Shown in pieces: positions 1 through 7,644 of a DNA stretch of 64,000 nucleotides. Under the pieces are notes generated by a model. The model saw only the letters and a program-made list of their open reading frames with translations, ran no database searches and was not told the DNA's origin. This stretch comes from Thiomicrospira sp. ALE5 (GTDB lineage: Bacteria; Pseudomonadota; Gammaproteobacteria; Thiomicrospirales; Thiomicrospiraceae): NCBI RefSeq assembly GCF_900112445.1, contig NZ_FOYY01000003.1, positions 1 to 64,000 on the forward strand. The letters run 5' to 3'. The translations under genes were made by a program, and so were the position numbers. Each line of letters starts with the position of its first letter. The first letter of the stretch is position 1.

Positions 1-60
1 TGTGGAAGCGCAGTAATGTGTGAAGCTAACTTGTACTAATTACTCGTGAGGCTTAACTAT
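1..60 (+). rRNA. rrl: 23S ribosomal RNA, 3' end (partial)
   Basis: The first 60 bases match the conserved 3' terminus of bacterial 23S rRNA, including the stretches gaagctaact, gtactaat and cgtgaggcttaac. The rest of the gene lies upstream of the window. The exact mature end is inferred by comparison with the E. coli 23S terminus and may be off by a few bases. A spacer of about 120 bases with no visible tRNA separates it from the 5S gene. Confidence 0.93.
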
Positions 61-184
61 ACAACTCAAAAGTGACTTAACTGGCATGTGAGCTTGAGAT
101 AATCAAGGCATGTTATCGAATTGAAGAGATCAATTCCTAAGCAAAGAATTTTAGTAAAGGCCGAAGGCGTTTACAAAACCGAAT

Positions 185-303
185 TGCTTGGCGACCATAG
201 CGGAATGGAACCACCTGATCCCTTCTCGAACTCAGAAGTGAAACGTTCCAGCGCCGATGGTAGTGTGGGGTCTCCCCATGCGAGAGTAGGTCATCGCCAA
301 GCT
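185..303 (+). rRNA. rrf: 5S ribosomal RNA
   Basis: The sequence has the gammaproteobacterial 5S hallmarks: a 5' strand TGCTTGGCGA that pairs with TCGCCAAGC at the 3' end, the internal block gaactcagaagtgaaacg, and the block gatggtagtgtggggtctcc followed by catgcgagagtagg. The length of about 119 bases is normal. It follows the 23S end and precedes a strong terminator, so this is the tail of an rrn operon on the plus strand. Confidence 0.96.
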
Positions 304-312
304 CCACATCTC

Positions 313-340
313 AAACCCCTCATATGAGGGGTTTTTTTTT
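313..340 (+). terminator. Rho-independent terminator of the rrn operon
   Basis: An inverted repeat AAACCCCT-catat-AGGGGTTT is followed directly by a run of nine T residues. It lies just 10 bases after the 5S rRNA and is a canonical intrinsic terminator. The converging moeB gene ends about 70 bases further on. Confidence 0.92.
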
Positions 341-410
341 GCCTTTTTTTCTGTCTGGTTTTATTATCTGAACATGCCTAAGTCCTATTCTATGTGATTT
401 ATCTTGCAAG

Positions 411-1172
411 CTATTTATTGTTACAAGTTGGGCAGTTTGGATCTTTAATTAGGTTGAATTGTCTAATTTGCATTGTTAAGCCGTCAATAATGGTTAGTTT
501 GCCATTGAGGGTTGGGAGATTTAGCAAGCATTTGATAGCTTCTATTGCTTGCATGGAGCCGATAATGCCAAGTAGTGGTGCAACTACCCCACTTTGTGTA
601 CAAGACTCATTGCTAGGGGTGTTAATCTTCCTTGGAAACAGGCATTGATAACAGGGTTGTTCTTTCTTGCTGAAGTCATAGGTACTAATTTGCCCTTCCC
701 ACCTAATTGCAGCACCTGAAACTAATGGGGTTTTATGTTGATAGCAGAGTCGGTTAAGTTGGTAACGACTGTCGAAGTTATCAGTGCAGTCTAATATTAG
801 ATCGTGATGAATGATAACTTCTTCAAGTTTACTATCATCTAGCTTATCTGTAATCGTATTGACACGGGTTTCCTGGTTAAGTATTGAAATACTTTGTTTG
901 GCGGAGATAGCTTTATTTACACCTATTCTTTGTTCATTATGGATAAGTTGACGTTGTAGATTTGATAATTCAACTGAATCAAAGTCAATCAGTGTTAGTT
1001 CACCAATTCCTGCTGAGGCCATGTATAGCGCGACAGGAGAGCCTAGCCCGCCTAGACCTACAATCGCAACTCGTTTGTTGGCAAGGGTGAGTTGCCCTTC
1101 ATAGCCAATTTCATCAAGTAGAATATGTCGTCCATAACGTTCAAGCTGTTCATCATTAAGTTCGTTGATCAT
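411..1172 (-). CDS. moeB: Molybdopterin-synthase adenylyltransferase MoeB (HesA/MoeB/ThiF family)
   Basis: This E1-like enzyme uses ATP to adenylate the C-terminal Gly-Gly of a sulfur-carrier protein such as MoaD, a cytoplasmic step in molybdenum cofactor synthesis. At 253 aa it has the family length. It shows the nucleotide-binding loop GLGGLG at residues 39-44, NLQRQ at 71-75, the DCTDNF motif near 129-134, and two zinc CxxC pairs (C174/C177 and C247/C250). C191 sits where the family has its catalytic cysteine. A GGAG ribosome site precedes the ATG. It is the last gene of the hemA-prfA-prmC-moeB run, 10 bases after prmC. ThiF, the thiamine-pathway paralogue, is an alternative, because the partner carrier protein is not in view. 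Confidence 0.88.
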   Translation of the reverse strand: MINELNDEQLERYGRHILLDEIGYEGQLTLANKRVAIVGLGGLGSPVALYMASAGIGELTLIDFDSVELSNLQRQLIHNEQRIGVNKAISAKQSISILNQETRVNTITDKLDDSKLEEVIIHHDLILDCTDNFDSRYQLNRLCYQHKTPLVSGAAIRWEGQISTYDFSKKEQPCYQCLFPRKINTPSNESCTQSGVVAPLLGIIGSMQAIEAIKCLLNLPTLNGKLTIIDGLTMQIRQFNLIKDPNCPTCNNK

Positions 1173-1182
1173 TGAAGCTCCA

Positions 1183-2058
1183 TTACCGCTGCGCGATTGT
1201 TACCCGATCTAGGTTGGCGTAATCTTTAATAGTTTCTATTGATTTATACCCATGGCTATTCAATAAGCTTCTTATATTTTCGCCCTGTGCATAACCATGT
1301 TCAAGCAATAGCCAGCCGTCCTTTTTTAACCTGTCTTGGCATTCTTTTATAATAGTTGTGATGGCAGTAAGTCCATCATGACCTGATGTTAAGGCTCTTA
1401 TGGGTTCAAACCTTAAATCGCCTTTGTAGAGATGCTGGTCATCTTCTTCGATATAGGGTGGGTTGCTCACAACAATATCAAATTGCGAGCTGTAACTAAA
1501 TGGTTTTAACCAATCACTTTGAATAAGGCTAATAGAGGCCTGATGTTCTAAGGCGTTGTGTTGGGCAGTGGCAAGGGTCGCAGAATCTAGGTCTGTTGCT
1601 ATAATCTCAAGGTTCTGGTTTCCTTGGGTTTCTTTTGCTAAAGCAATAGCTATTGCCCCAGTTCCTGTGCCAAGATCAATTATACGTTGTGTCTCAGACG
1701 TTATTTTTTTGAGTGTCTCATTAACCAGTATTTCAGTATCTGGCCTTGGTATTAAGGTGTTAGGGGTCGTTTTTAGTTTTAACCCCCAAAACTCACGATA
1801 ACCAAGAATATAGGCTATGGGCTGGCCGCTGACACGACCATTTACCGCATTAATATAAGCTGCTTTATTTTCAGCAGATAAGATAGATTCTGGCCAGGCA
1901 ATCAGGTGTGCGCGATTGACATTGAGTAACTCAGTTAGTAGAAACTCAGCTTCAAACTTAGCTTCAAAGTTTGAGAGGGTTTGGGTGGCAAGCAGTTTAG
2001 ATTGTGCCCATTCTAGGGCACAAGAGATAGACATTTTTGCTGCAGGTTTGTCCAGCAT
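1183..2058 (-). CDS. prmC: Peptide chain release factor N5-glutamine methyltransferase PrmC
   Basis: PrmC (HemK) methylates the glutamine of the GGQ motif of release factors using S-adenosylmethionine. The 291-aa protein has an N-terminal helical domain, the SAM-binding loop DLGTGTG at residues 128-134 and the amide-methyltransferase signature NPPY at 199-202. It follows prfA, whose product is its substrate, with one base between stop and start. This pairing is common in proteobacteria. The first ATG has a weak ribosome site, so expression probably relies on coupling to prfA. A second ATG at codon 9 is a possible alternative start. Confidence 0.95.
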   Translation of the reverse strand: MLDKPAAKMSISCALEWAQSKLLATQTLSNFEAKFEAEFLLTELLNVNRAHLIAWPESILSAENKAAYINAVNGRVSGQPIAYILGYREFWGLKLKTTPNTLIPRPDTEILVNETLKKITSETQRIIDLGTGTGAIAIALAKETQGNQNLEIIATDLDSATLATAQHNALEHQASISLIQSDWLKPFSYSSQFDIVVSNPPYIEEDDQHLYKGDLRFEPIRALTSGHDGLTAITTIIKECQDRLKKDGWLLLEHGYAQGENIRSLLNSHGYKSIETIKDYANLDRVTIAQR

Positions 2059-2059
2059 A

Positions 2060-3148
2060 TTAATCTTGCTTACTAAGCTCAGCTAGCTGTTCTGCTTGAT
2101 ATTCATGGATTAATGGGTCGATTACCTGAGCGAGTCCGCCATTCATGACATCATCTAATTTATAAAGTGTAAGGTTGATACGATGGTCAGTCACTCGTCC
2201 TTGCGGGTAGTTGTAGGTTCTTATGCGCTCTGAACGATCACCTGAACCTACTAAGGATTTACGAGCTTGGGCAATTTCTTGATCATGTGCTTGGCGTTTT
2301 GCATCCATAATACGTGCTGCCAATAGCGACATGGCTCTTGCACGATTTTTGTGTTGGGAGCGTTCATCCTGACATTCAACAATAGTGCCGGTTGGGATGT
2401 GGGTTATGCGAATGGCCGAATCGGTTTTGTTTACATGCTGACCACCAGCACCTGACGCCCGAAAGGTATCCACTTTTAAATCTGCTGGATTGAGTTCAAC
2501 CTGTTCAACATCTGCCGCTTCCGGCATAATAGCAACAGTGGCAGCTGAGGTGTGAACGCGACCTTGAGTTTCTGTAGTAGGTACACGTTGCACCCGATGT
2601 GCGCCTGACTCAAATTTTAATTTTGAATAGGCACCATCGCCAATAATGCGTGCAATTATTTCTTTATAACCACCATGTTCTCCATCACTGGTGTTAATGA
2701 CTTCAATTTGCCACCGCTGGCTTTCAGCGTAGCGAGCATACATTTTAAAAAGGTCGCCAGCAAAAATAGCGGCTTCATCGCCCCCTGTACCTGCCCGGAT
2801 TTCTAGGAAAATATTGGCGTCATCATTTGGGTCGCGTGGCAGCAGCATTTTCTGAAGTGAAAGCTCGAGTGTAGCCAGTTGCTCTTCCAATATCGGATAT
2901 TCTTCTTGAGCTAACTCTTTAAGTTCGCGATCTCCTGAAGCAATCATGTCTTTGGCTTCTTGTAGATCAGCTTCCGCACCCAAGTAAGCTTGATAGCTTG
3001 ATACAACCGGTTCCAGGTGTGCATGTTCTTTGGATAGGTTGCGGAATTCTGTTTGGTTATTGACGACCGAAGGGTCCGAAAGCAGAGCGCCGACTTCTTC
3101 GAGACGTTCTACTAGTGTTTGCAGTTTTCGTTGTATCGAGTCTTTCAT
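2060..3148 (-). CDS. prfA: Peptide chain release factor 1
   Basis: RF1 recognises UAA and UAG in the ribosomal A site and triggers peptide release. The protein is 362 aa, the usual length. The catalytic GGQ motif is at residues 235-237. The stop-codon recognition loop has PTT at 190-192, which matches the PxT motif of RF1 and not the SPF motif of RF2. It lies between hemA (21 bases upstream of the ATG) and prmC, its modifying enzyme. No strong ribosome site is visible. Confidence 0.97.
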   Translation of the reverse strand: MKDSIQRKLQTLVERLEEVGALLSDPSVVNNQTEFRNLSKEHAHLEPVVSSYQAYLGAEADLQEAKDMIASGDRELKELAQEEYPILEEQLATLELSLQKMLLPRDPNDDANIFLEIRAGTGGDEAAIFAGDLFKMYARYAESQRWQIEVINTSDGEHGGYKEIIARIIGDGAYSKLKFESGAHRVQRVPTTETQGRVHTSAATVAIMPEAADVEQVELNPADLKVDTFRASGAGGQHVNKTDSAIRITHIPTGTIVECQDERSQHKNRARAMSLLAARIMDAKRQAHDQEIAQARKSLVGSGDRSERIRTYNYPQGRVTDHRINLTLYKLDDVMNGGLAQVIDPLIHEYQAEQLAELSKQD

Positions 3149-3169
3149 TAGGTAAAGTGCTTTTTAAGT

Positions 3170-4447
3170 TTAACGAGCAATAATTTCATTTTGCTTATCT
3201 TCTATGAGAAGACGCTCAGCATAGTGAATGATGTCTTGATCACCTTGTTCACCGGCCTTGTGTAATTGGTAGCTTGGTTGGTGGGTCAATTTGTTGGTCA
3301 GTTGGTGTGCCAACTTTTTGATAACCTGTTTGGGATCTTGGCCAAGATCTAGCTCATGTAATGATTGTTCTAATAGTTTATTCTTATAAATGTCAGCTTG
3401 CATGCGGTAACTGCGAATCAGCGGATTAATACATTGAATAGCCTGTTGTTGGCACATGAACCGCTCAGCGTGTAACTGAATAATATCTTCAGCTGCTTCA
3501 GCTGCATCTTTTCTGGATTGTTTGTTTTGTTCTATGATGTCTGTTAAATCATCCACTGTGTAAAGATATACATCATCGAATTGGTTAACACGACTGTCGA
3601 TATCACGTGGTACGGCAATATCAATCATAAACATCGGACGATTACGCCTCTTTTTCAGTGCCTTCTTAACACTATCATAACTGACCAACGTTGATGGACT
3701 ACCGGTCGAACCAATAATAATATCAGCCTCGTGTAAGTGAGCATCGAGTTCATCTAACTCAATGGCATAGCCATTTAAGCTCTCAGCAAGACTATGTGCT
3801 TTACTAAATGTTCTATTTGCAATCACAATGCGTTGAGCATTTGCTTCATGTAGGTGTCTTGCAACTAACTCGATGGTTTCTCCGGCACCAATTAATAACG
3901 CTGTCTGTTGAGATAGATCGCCAAAAAACTGTTTCGCAAGCGAGACGGCTGCGAATGCAACAGATACAGGGCTATTACCTATGGCAGTATCTGTCCGAAC
4001 TTGCTTAGTTGCTCTGAATACGGCTTGAAATAAATTGCCTAGCGTATGATGAATGCTGGAGGATTTGTGCGCTAGATTATATGCATCCTTAAGCTGGCCA
4101 AAAATTTGCGGTTCACCCAATACTAATGAATTGAGGCCACTGGCAACGCGCATAATGTGCTGAACGGCAGCAAGATCCTGGTGTAAATAGAGATAAGGCG
4201 CCAGTTGGTTGGTTTGTAAGGAAAAAAACTGATGCAGCCAAATAATGACAGGTTCAGATTCTGGTCGCTCAAGGGTGAAATAAACTTCTGTGCGGTTGCA
4301 GGTTGATAGAATTACGCATTCATTCACCGCACCAGATTGTTTTAATTCTTGTAAAGCATTGAAAACACTTTCGGCTGAAAAAGAAATAGTTTCACGTATT
4401 TCTACTGGTGCCGTTTCATGGTTCACGCCTAACGCAAATAGGTTCAT
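3170..4447 (-). CDS. hemA: Glutamyl-tRNA reductase
   Basis: HemA reduces glutamyl-tRNA(Glu) to glutamate-1-semialdehyde, the first committed step of haem synthesis by the C5 pathway. With the ATG at 4447 the protein is 425 aa and begins MNLFALGVNH like its relatives. The catalytic cysteine is C50 in STCNRTEVY, and an NADPH-binding region containing GAGET follows near the middle. The frame stays open upstream to a TTG at 4510, but that TTG is part of the -35 box of a good promoter, so 4447 is the start. HemA leads the hemA-prfA-prmC-moeB operon. Confidence 0.96.
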   Translation of the reverse strand: MNLFALGVNHETAPVEIRETISFSAESVFNALQELKQSGAVNECVILSTCNRTEVYFTLERPESEPVIIWLHQFFSLQTNQLAPYLYLHQDLAAVQHIMRVASGLNSLVLGEPQIFGQLKDAYNLAHKSSSIHHTLGNLFQAVFRATKQVRTDTAIGNSPVSVAFAAVSLAKQFFGDLSQQTALLIGAGETIELVARHLHEANAQRIVIANRTFSKAHSLAESLNGYAIELDELDAHLHEADIIIGSTGSPSTLVSYDSVKKALKKRRNRPMFMIDIAVPRDIDSRVNQFDDVYLYTVDDLTDIIEQNKQSRKDAAEAAEDIIQLHAERFMCQQQAIQCINPLIRSYRMQADIYKNKLLEQSLHELDLGQDPKQVIKKLAHQLTNKLTHQPSYQLHKAGEQGDQDIIHYAERLLIEDKQNEIIAR

Positions 4448-4481
4448 GCTGTTCGCTATACAAGATTTAATTAAAGGCGTG

Positions 4482-4510
4482 ATTTTAGCCGATTTTGGAA
4501 TTTTTCTCAA
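4482..4510 (-). promoter_or_regulatory. Sigma-70 promoter of the hemA-prfA-prmC-moeB operon
   Basis: On the minus strand the order is TTGAGA (4510-4505), a 17-base spacer, then TAAAAT (4487-4482). Both hexamers are close to the housekeeping consensus and the spacing is optimal. Transcription should begin near 4475, giving a leader of about 28 bases before the hemA ATG. The assignment is by sequence pattern only. Confidence 0.7.
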
Positions 4511-4753
4511 AGTAATGCGGAAGGCTTATTAAATAATTACTTTTTAAGTTGTAACTAGCTCAATTGTGGCATGGGCATCGATCATGATTAAAGCCCATTA
4601 TCTGAGTGTCATGTTTTAGTTAGTCTTGCATTATTTGATTTACCTGTGTTAAGTTAGTAGAGAAACAAAATTTAAAACATATAAGAGGAGACGTTTTTTT
4701 CCGGTCCACATCCTGAGTGCAGTTTTTGCTTTTGATGTGTCGTTAAAACGTAA
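4511..4753. other. Intergenic region between hemA and ectA
   Basis: This AT-rich, non-coding stretch separates divergent operons; with the hemA promoter and leader the gap is about 306 bases. A promoter for ectAB must lie here, but no convincing -35/-10 pair stands out; TTGCAT at 4626 followed by TTAAGT at 4649 is the best weak candidate. An isolated ribosome-site-like AGAGGAG at 4684-4690 has no usable start codon after it. No tRNA, repeat or small gene was found. Confidence 0.5.
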
Positions 4754-5242
4754 ATGTTTATGAACATTACGATTAGACCTACCACGCTTGCTGATGGTCA
4801 AGCGATTTCAGAACTCGTTAAGTCATCCAATACCCTTGATATTAATTCGAGTTATCTATATTTCCTTTTAGCCGATCATTTTTCTCAGACCTGTGCATTA
4901 GCTCATGACGACAATAATTGTCCTCTGGGGTTTGTGACAGCCTATAGACTACCCAAAGAACCGAGTACTTTGTTCGTTTGGCAAATAGCTGTTGCTTCAG
5001 AAGCGCGTGGTAATGGGTTGGCCAAAAAGTTGTTGTTGCATTTTGCGTCGCAGCCTTGGTTTGAAGAGATCGATAAGGTGGTTTGTACTATTTCCCCTTA
5101 CAATACAGCATCAAATGCTTTATTCGAGAGCTATGCCGCTGCACTTGGTGGCAAACTATCTACGCATTCTTTTTTGACCGAAGAACACTTAGGGGCCGAT
5201 CACGATCCTGAGCCCTACGTTGTGATTGACCTTACGTTATAA
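4754..5242 (+). CDS. ectA: L-2,4-diaminobutyrate N-acetyltransferase EctA (GNAT family)
   Basis: EctA acetylates L-2,4-diaminobutyrate to N-gamma-acetyl-diaminobutyrate, the direct precursor of ectoine. The 162-aa protein begins with the family features IRPTTLADG and LDINSSYLYFLL, and carries FVWQIAVASEARGNGLAKKL, which holds the GNAT acetyl-CoA-binding R/Q-x-x-G-x-G/A motif. A second ATG at 4760 could also be the start; neither has a good ribosome site. It is followed after 59 bases by ectB. The expected third gene, ectC, is not next to them and not anywhere in the window. Confidence 0.87.
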   Translation: MFMNITIRPTTLADGQAISELVKSSNTLDINSSYLYFLLADHFSQTCALAHDDNNCPLGFVTAYRLPKEPSTLFVWQIAVASEARGNGLAKKLLLHFASQPWFEEIDKVVCTISPYNTASNALFESYAAALGGKLSTHSFLTEEHLGADHDPEPYVVIDLTL

Positions 5243-5301
5243 TCTCCTCTATTTTTAATAGACAAAATAATTAACTTAACTAAAAAATTAAAGAGTATAA
5301 A

Positions 5302-6588
5302 ATGGATATTTCATTATTTGAACAATATGAATCAAACGTGCGCGGTTACATTCGCTCATTTCCTGCCGTATTTGACACGGCGACCAGTGCCACTATTGTC
5401 GATGTAGAAGGTAAGCGATATATCGATTTTTTTGGCGGAGCAGGTTCGCTGAACTATGGTCATAATCACCCGCTTATCAACCAAGCTTTAATTAATTACA
5501 TACAGCGCAACGGCATTACCAATGCGTTAGATAAAGCGACTGTGGCTAAGCATGATTTTATATCAGCATTTCAGTCAATTATCCTAAAGCCGCGTAAAAT
5601 GGATTATAAGGTTCAGTTTGTTGGTCCAACGGGTGCTAATGGTGTTGAAACGGCATTAAAGTTAGCGCGCAAAATGAAGCAGCGATCAAATGTTATTGCA
5701 TTCACTAATGCCTATCATGGTCACAGTTTAGGTGCCTTGGCTGTAACGGGGAATGAGTTCTATCATGATGATTATTACGGTGTGCCCCGTAATGTTAACA
5801 AAATGCCATACGACAATTATTTTGACCATGATATGGATAGTGTCGATATGTTACGGCATTACTTGTCGGATGGTAGTTCAGGGTATGATTTACCTGCAGC
5901 GATTATCGTTGAGTCAATTCAAGGGGAAGGCGGGATTAACGTAGCCAGTGTTGAATGGTTACAAAAACTCTCAGACTTATGTAAAGAGTTAGATATCTTA
6001 TTAATTATGGATGAGATTCAGGTAGGTAATGGTCGAACGGGCGATTTCTTCTCCTTCGAGCGCGCTGGTATTCAGCCTGATATCATCACGCTTTCTAAGT
6101 CGATTGGCACGGGTATGCCTATGTCAATTGTGTTAATGAAGCCGGATGTTGATGTTTGGTCACCAGGTGAGCATACAGGCACATTTAGAGGTAATAGTTA
6201 TGCCTTTGTGGCTGGCACAGCAGCTTTAGAACTGTGGCGCAATGACGATTTTAGTCGTTCTATTCGTGCTAAGGGTGAAAAAGTTGAACAGGCATTCAAG
6301 CGTATTCAGGCTCGTTATCCAAATTGGATTTCGGATGTCCGTGGTCTCGGTATGATTTGGGGATTAGAGTCGTTAGTTGAAGACTTTTGTAATGAAGTGT
6401 CTCGACAGGCATTTGCGCGCGGTTTGATGATGGAAACAGCAGGTGCAAGTGATCAGGTGCTCAAGTTTTTAGGGCCGTTGGTCATTAGTGAAACTGAGCT
6501 TGAAGAGGGCTTTGAGATTCTAGATGAAGCTATGTCAGCAGCCGTAGCTGAATTTGAAAAGGCGGGTAAAGCACCATTAAGTGCATAA
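5302..6588 (+). CDS. ectB: Diaminobutyrate--2-oxoglutarate transaminase EctB
   Basis: EctB makes L-2,4-diaminobutyrate from aspartate-4-semialdehyde with glutamate as amino donor. It is a class III PLP aminotransferase of 428 aa. Visible features are GAGSLNYGHNHP near residue 47, the GPTGANGVE phosphate-binding region at 108-116, MDEIQ with D237, the PLP lysine K266 in TLSKSIG, and GTFRGNSYAF downstream. The start sits after an AT-rich leader with AAAGAG. The gene is followed by a hairpin that appears to end the unit, so ectC is not part of this operon. A diaminobutyrate transaminase of another pathway is possible, but the adjacent ectA favours EctB. Confidence 0.87.
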   Translation: MDISLFEQYESNVRGYIRSFPAVFDTATSATIVDVEGKRYIDFFGGAGSLNYGHNHPLINQALINYIQRNGITNALDKATVAKHDFISAFQSIILKPRKMDYKVQFVGPTGANGVETALKLARKMKQRSNVIAFTNAYHGHSLGALAVTGNEFYHDDYYGVPRNVNKMPYDNYFDHDMDSVDMLRHYLSDGSSGYDLPAAIIVESIQGEGGINVASVEWLQKLSDLCKELDILLIMDEIQVGNGRTGDFFSFERAGIQPDIITLSKSIGTGMPMSIVLMKPDVDVWSPGEHTGTFRGNSYAFVAGTAALELWRNDDFSRSIRAKGEKVEQAFKRIQARYPNWISDVRGLGMIWGLESLVEDFCNEVSRQAFARGLMMETAGASDQVLKFLGPLVISETELEEGFEILDEAMSAAVAEFEKAGKAPLSA

Positions 6589-6601
6589 TACCAACTCAAT
6601 G

Positions 6602-6646
6602 ATGCCAAGCCTCCTTGTAAGGCTTGGCATGTTGTTAGGTTTTTTT
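6602..6646 (+). terminator. Hairpin terminator after ectB
   Basis: A perfect 10-bp stem, ATGCCAAGCC and GGCTTGGCAT, encloses a 9-base loop at 6602-6630. A seven-T run follows at 6640-6646 after a short gap. It lies between the converging ectB and the regulator gene. The T run overlaps the last codons of the minus-strand gene. The gap between stem and T run makes it a less than ideal terminator. Confidence 0.65.
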
Positions 6647-7216
6647 GAGATTATATTCGTAAGTTAAAAACTGTTTTAAGATATCTGGTTGAACAGGCTT
6701 ATGCATGACCGTAATGTTTTGAGGTAAACCCTCACGTTTGACATCTGCTGTAGCTGAGTCTGACATAGATATTATGGTAGCGTTTTTGGTTAATTGATGG
6801 GTTTGAATCGCTTCAATCACTTTATAGATGTTGTCATGGTCTTCGTTTAGATCAAACAAGATGATTTCTGGGATATATTTTCCCGCCATAATTAATGCTT
6901 GATATTCGTCGCTCACAACTAAAGTCGTAATCGAAAATGTAAGTTTGTTTGCTAAGTTCTCGATGGTACTTACTAATGCCTTATCATTGCAAACCACAAG
7001 CACCTTAAGTGTTTCATCATCTCCGTTAACATAAACGCGACCATTTTTCATTATGTAATCATCGACGGATGAACGTAAAAGCCGCCTGTGCCCGCCGGGT
7101 GTTTTCCAAATTTTTAGCACACCTTCATCCGCCAAACGTTTAATAACCGTTTTGGAAACGCCAATCAGGTTACAGGCCTCAGTAGTGGTTACGTGTTTAG
7201 TGTTCTTGGTCGCCAT
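6635..7216 (-). CDS. Helix-turn-helix (MerR/excisionase-type) regulator fused to a receiver domain
   Basis: This 193-aa protein has two parts. Residues about 8-56 form a MerR/excisionase-like winged helix-turn-helix ([11 protein letters not shown], then PGGHRR at 40-45). Residues about 70-185 look like a response-regulator receiver: acidic residue D78, candidate phosphoacceptor D122 at the end of a hydrophobic strand, S150/S152, and the lysine of HKP at 173. The DNA-binding domain is at the N terminus, opposite to most response regulators. No sensor kinase gene is nearby. The target is unknown; the divergent metal-binding protein gene and the palindrome between them are possible targets. I do not recognise a named gene. 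Confidence 0.75.
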   Translation of the reverse strand: MATKNTKHVTTTEACNLIGVSKTVIKRLADEGVLKIWKTPGGHRRLLRSSVDDYIMKNGRVYVNGDDETLKVLVVCNDKALVSTIENLANKLTFSITTLVVSDEYQALIMAGKYIPEIILFDLNEDHDNIYKVIEAIQTHQLTKNATIISMSDSATADVKREGLPQNITVMHKPVQPDILKQFLTYEYNLKKT

Positions 7217-7243
7217 ACTTATGTTGCCTCGTTAATGCGAATT

Positions 7244-7255
7244 TTTACTAGTAAA
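7244..7255. promoter_or_regulatory. Palindrome, possible operator between the regulator and HMA genes
   Basis: TTTACTAGTAAA is a perfect 12-bp palindrome 28 bases upstream of the regulator's ATG. A looser dyad extends outward (TTAATGCGA on the left, TGCAATTAA on the right). Its place just upstream of a regulator of the MerR/excisionase type suggests an autoregulatory operator. This is inference; AT-rich intergenic DNA can hold such palindromes by chance. Confidence 0.35.
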
Positions 7256-7358
7256 TGCAATTAAATCATATAATAGCATGACTGTATGATCTAGATTCTG
7301 TAGTTATGTTAACCTTGAAATATTAATTTTTTGGGTTGTGCAGGTATGAGGGAGGGGT

Positions 7359-7640
7359 ATGTTTTATTCGATTGAGGTTGAGAATATTAAGTGTGGCGGG
7401 TGCGCTAATCAAATTAAAAAAAATATGCACAATATAAGCGGTGTTTCAGATATAAAAGTTGAGCTGGAAGTTGGTCGGGTAGAATTTAATGCTGATAGTG
7501 AGCTTGTGTATGAGCAGGTGTTAAGTGCTTTGGCTAAGATGGGCTACCCAAAGACAGGCAGCGTTAAAGGTTTGGATGCGGCAACAGCGAAAGCGAAATC
7601 TTTTGTCAGTTGTGCGATTGGTAAAGTGACAAAGGAGTAG
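7359..7640 (+). CDS. Heavy-metal-associated (HMA) domain protein
   Basis: The 93-aa protein begins with a ferredoxin-like HMA fold. The metal-binding CGGC motif is at residues 12-15, followed by the expected [16 protein letters not shown] strand pattern and a MGYP turn. It resembles CopZ-type copper chaperones, which are usually about 65-70 aa; this one has about 25 extra C-terminal residues with a lone cysteine. The ribosome site GGGAGGGG precedes the ATG. It ends four bases before parC and shares its strand, so the two may be co-transcribed. The metal is not determined. Confidence 0.75.
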   Translation: MFYSIEVENIKCGGCANQIKKNMHNISGVSDIKVELEVGRVEFNADSELVYEQVLSALAKMGYPKTGSVKGLDAATAKAKSFVSCAIGKVTKE

Positions 7641-7644
7641 ATTT

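Noticed and set aside
121-327. Open reading frame of 68 codons over the rRNA spacer and 5S gene
   Set aside because: It overlaps the 5S rRNA and the terminator; no ribosome site and no family resemblance.
4448-4510. N-terminal extension of HemA from a TTG at 4510
   Set aside because: The TTG is the first part of the -35 box of a good promoter, the extension is not family-like, and the ATG at 4447 gives the canonical MNLFALGVNH start with C50 in place.
4684-4753. Ribosome-site-like AGAGGAG upstream of ectA as a sign of a leader peptide
   Set aside because: No ATG, GTG or TTG follows at usable spacing, and it is about 64 bases from the ectA start.
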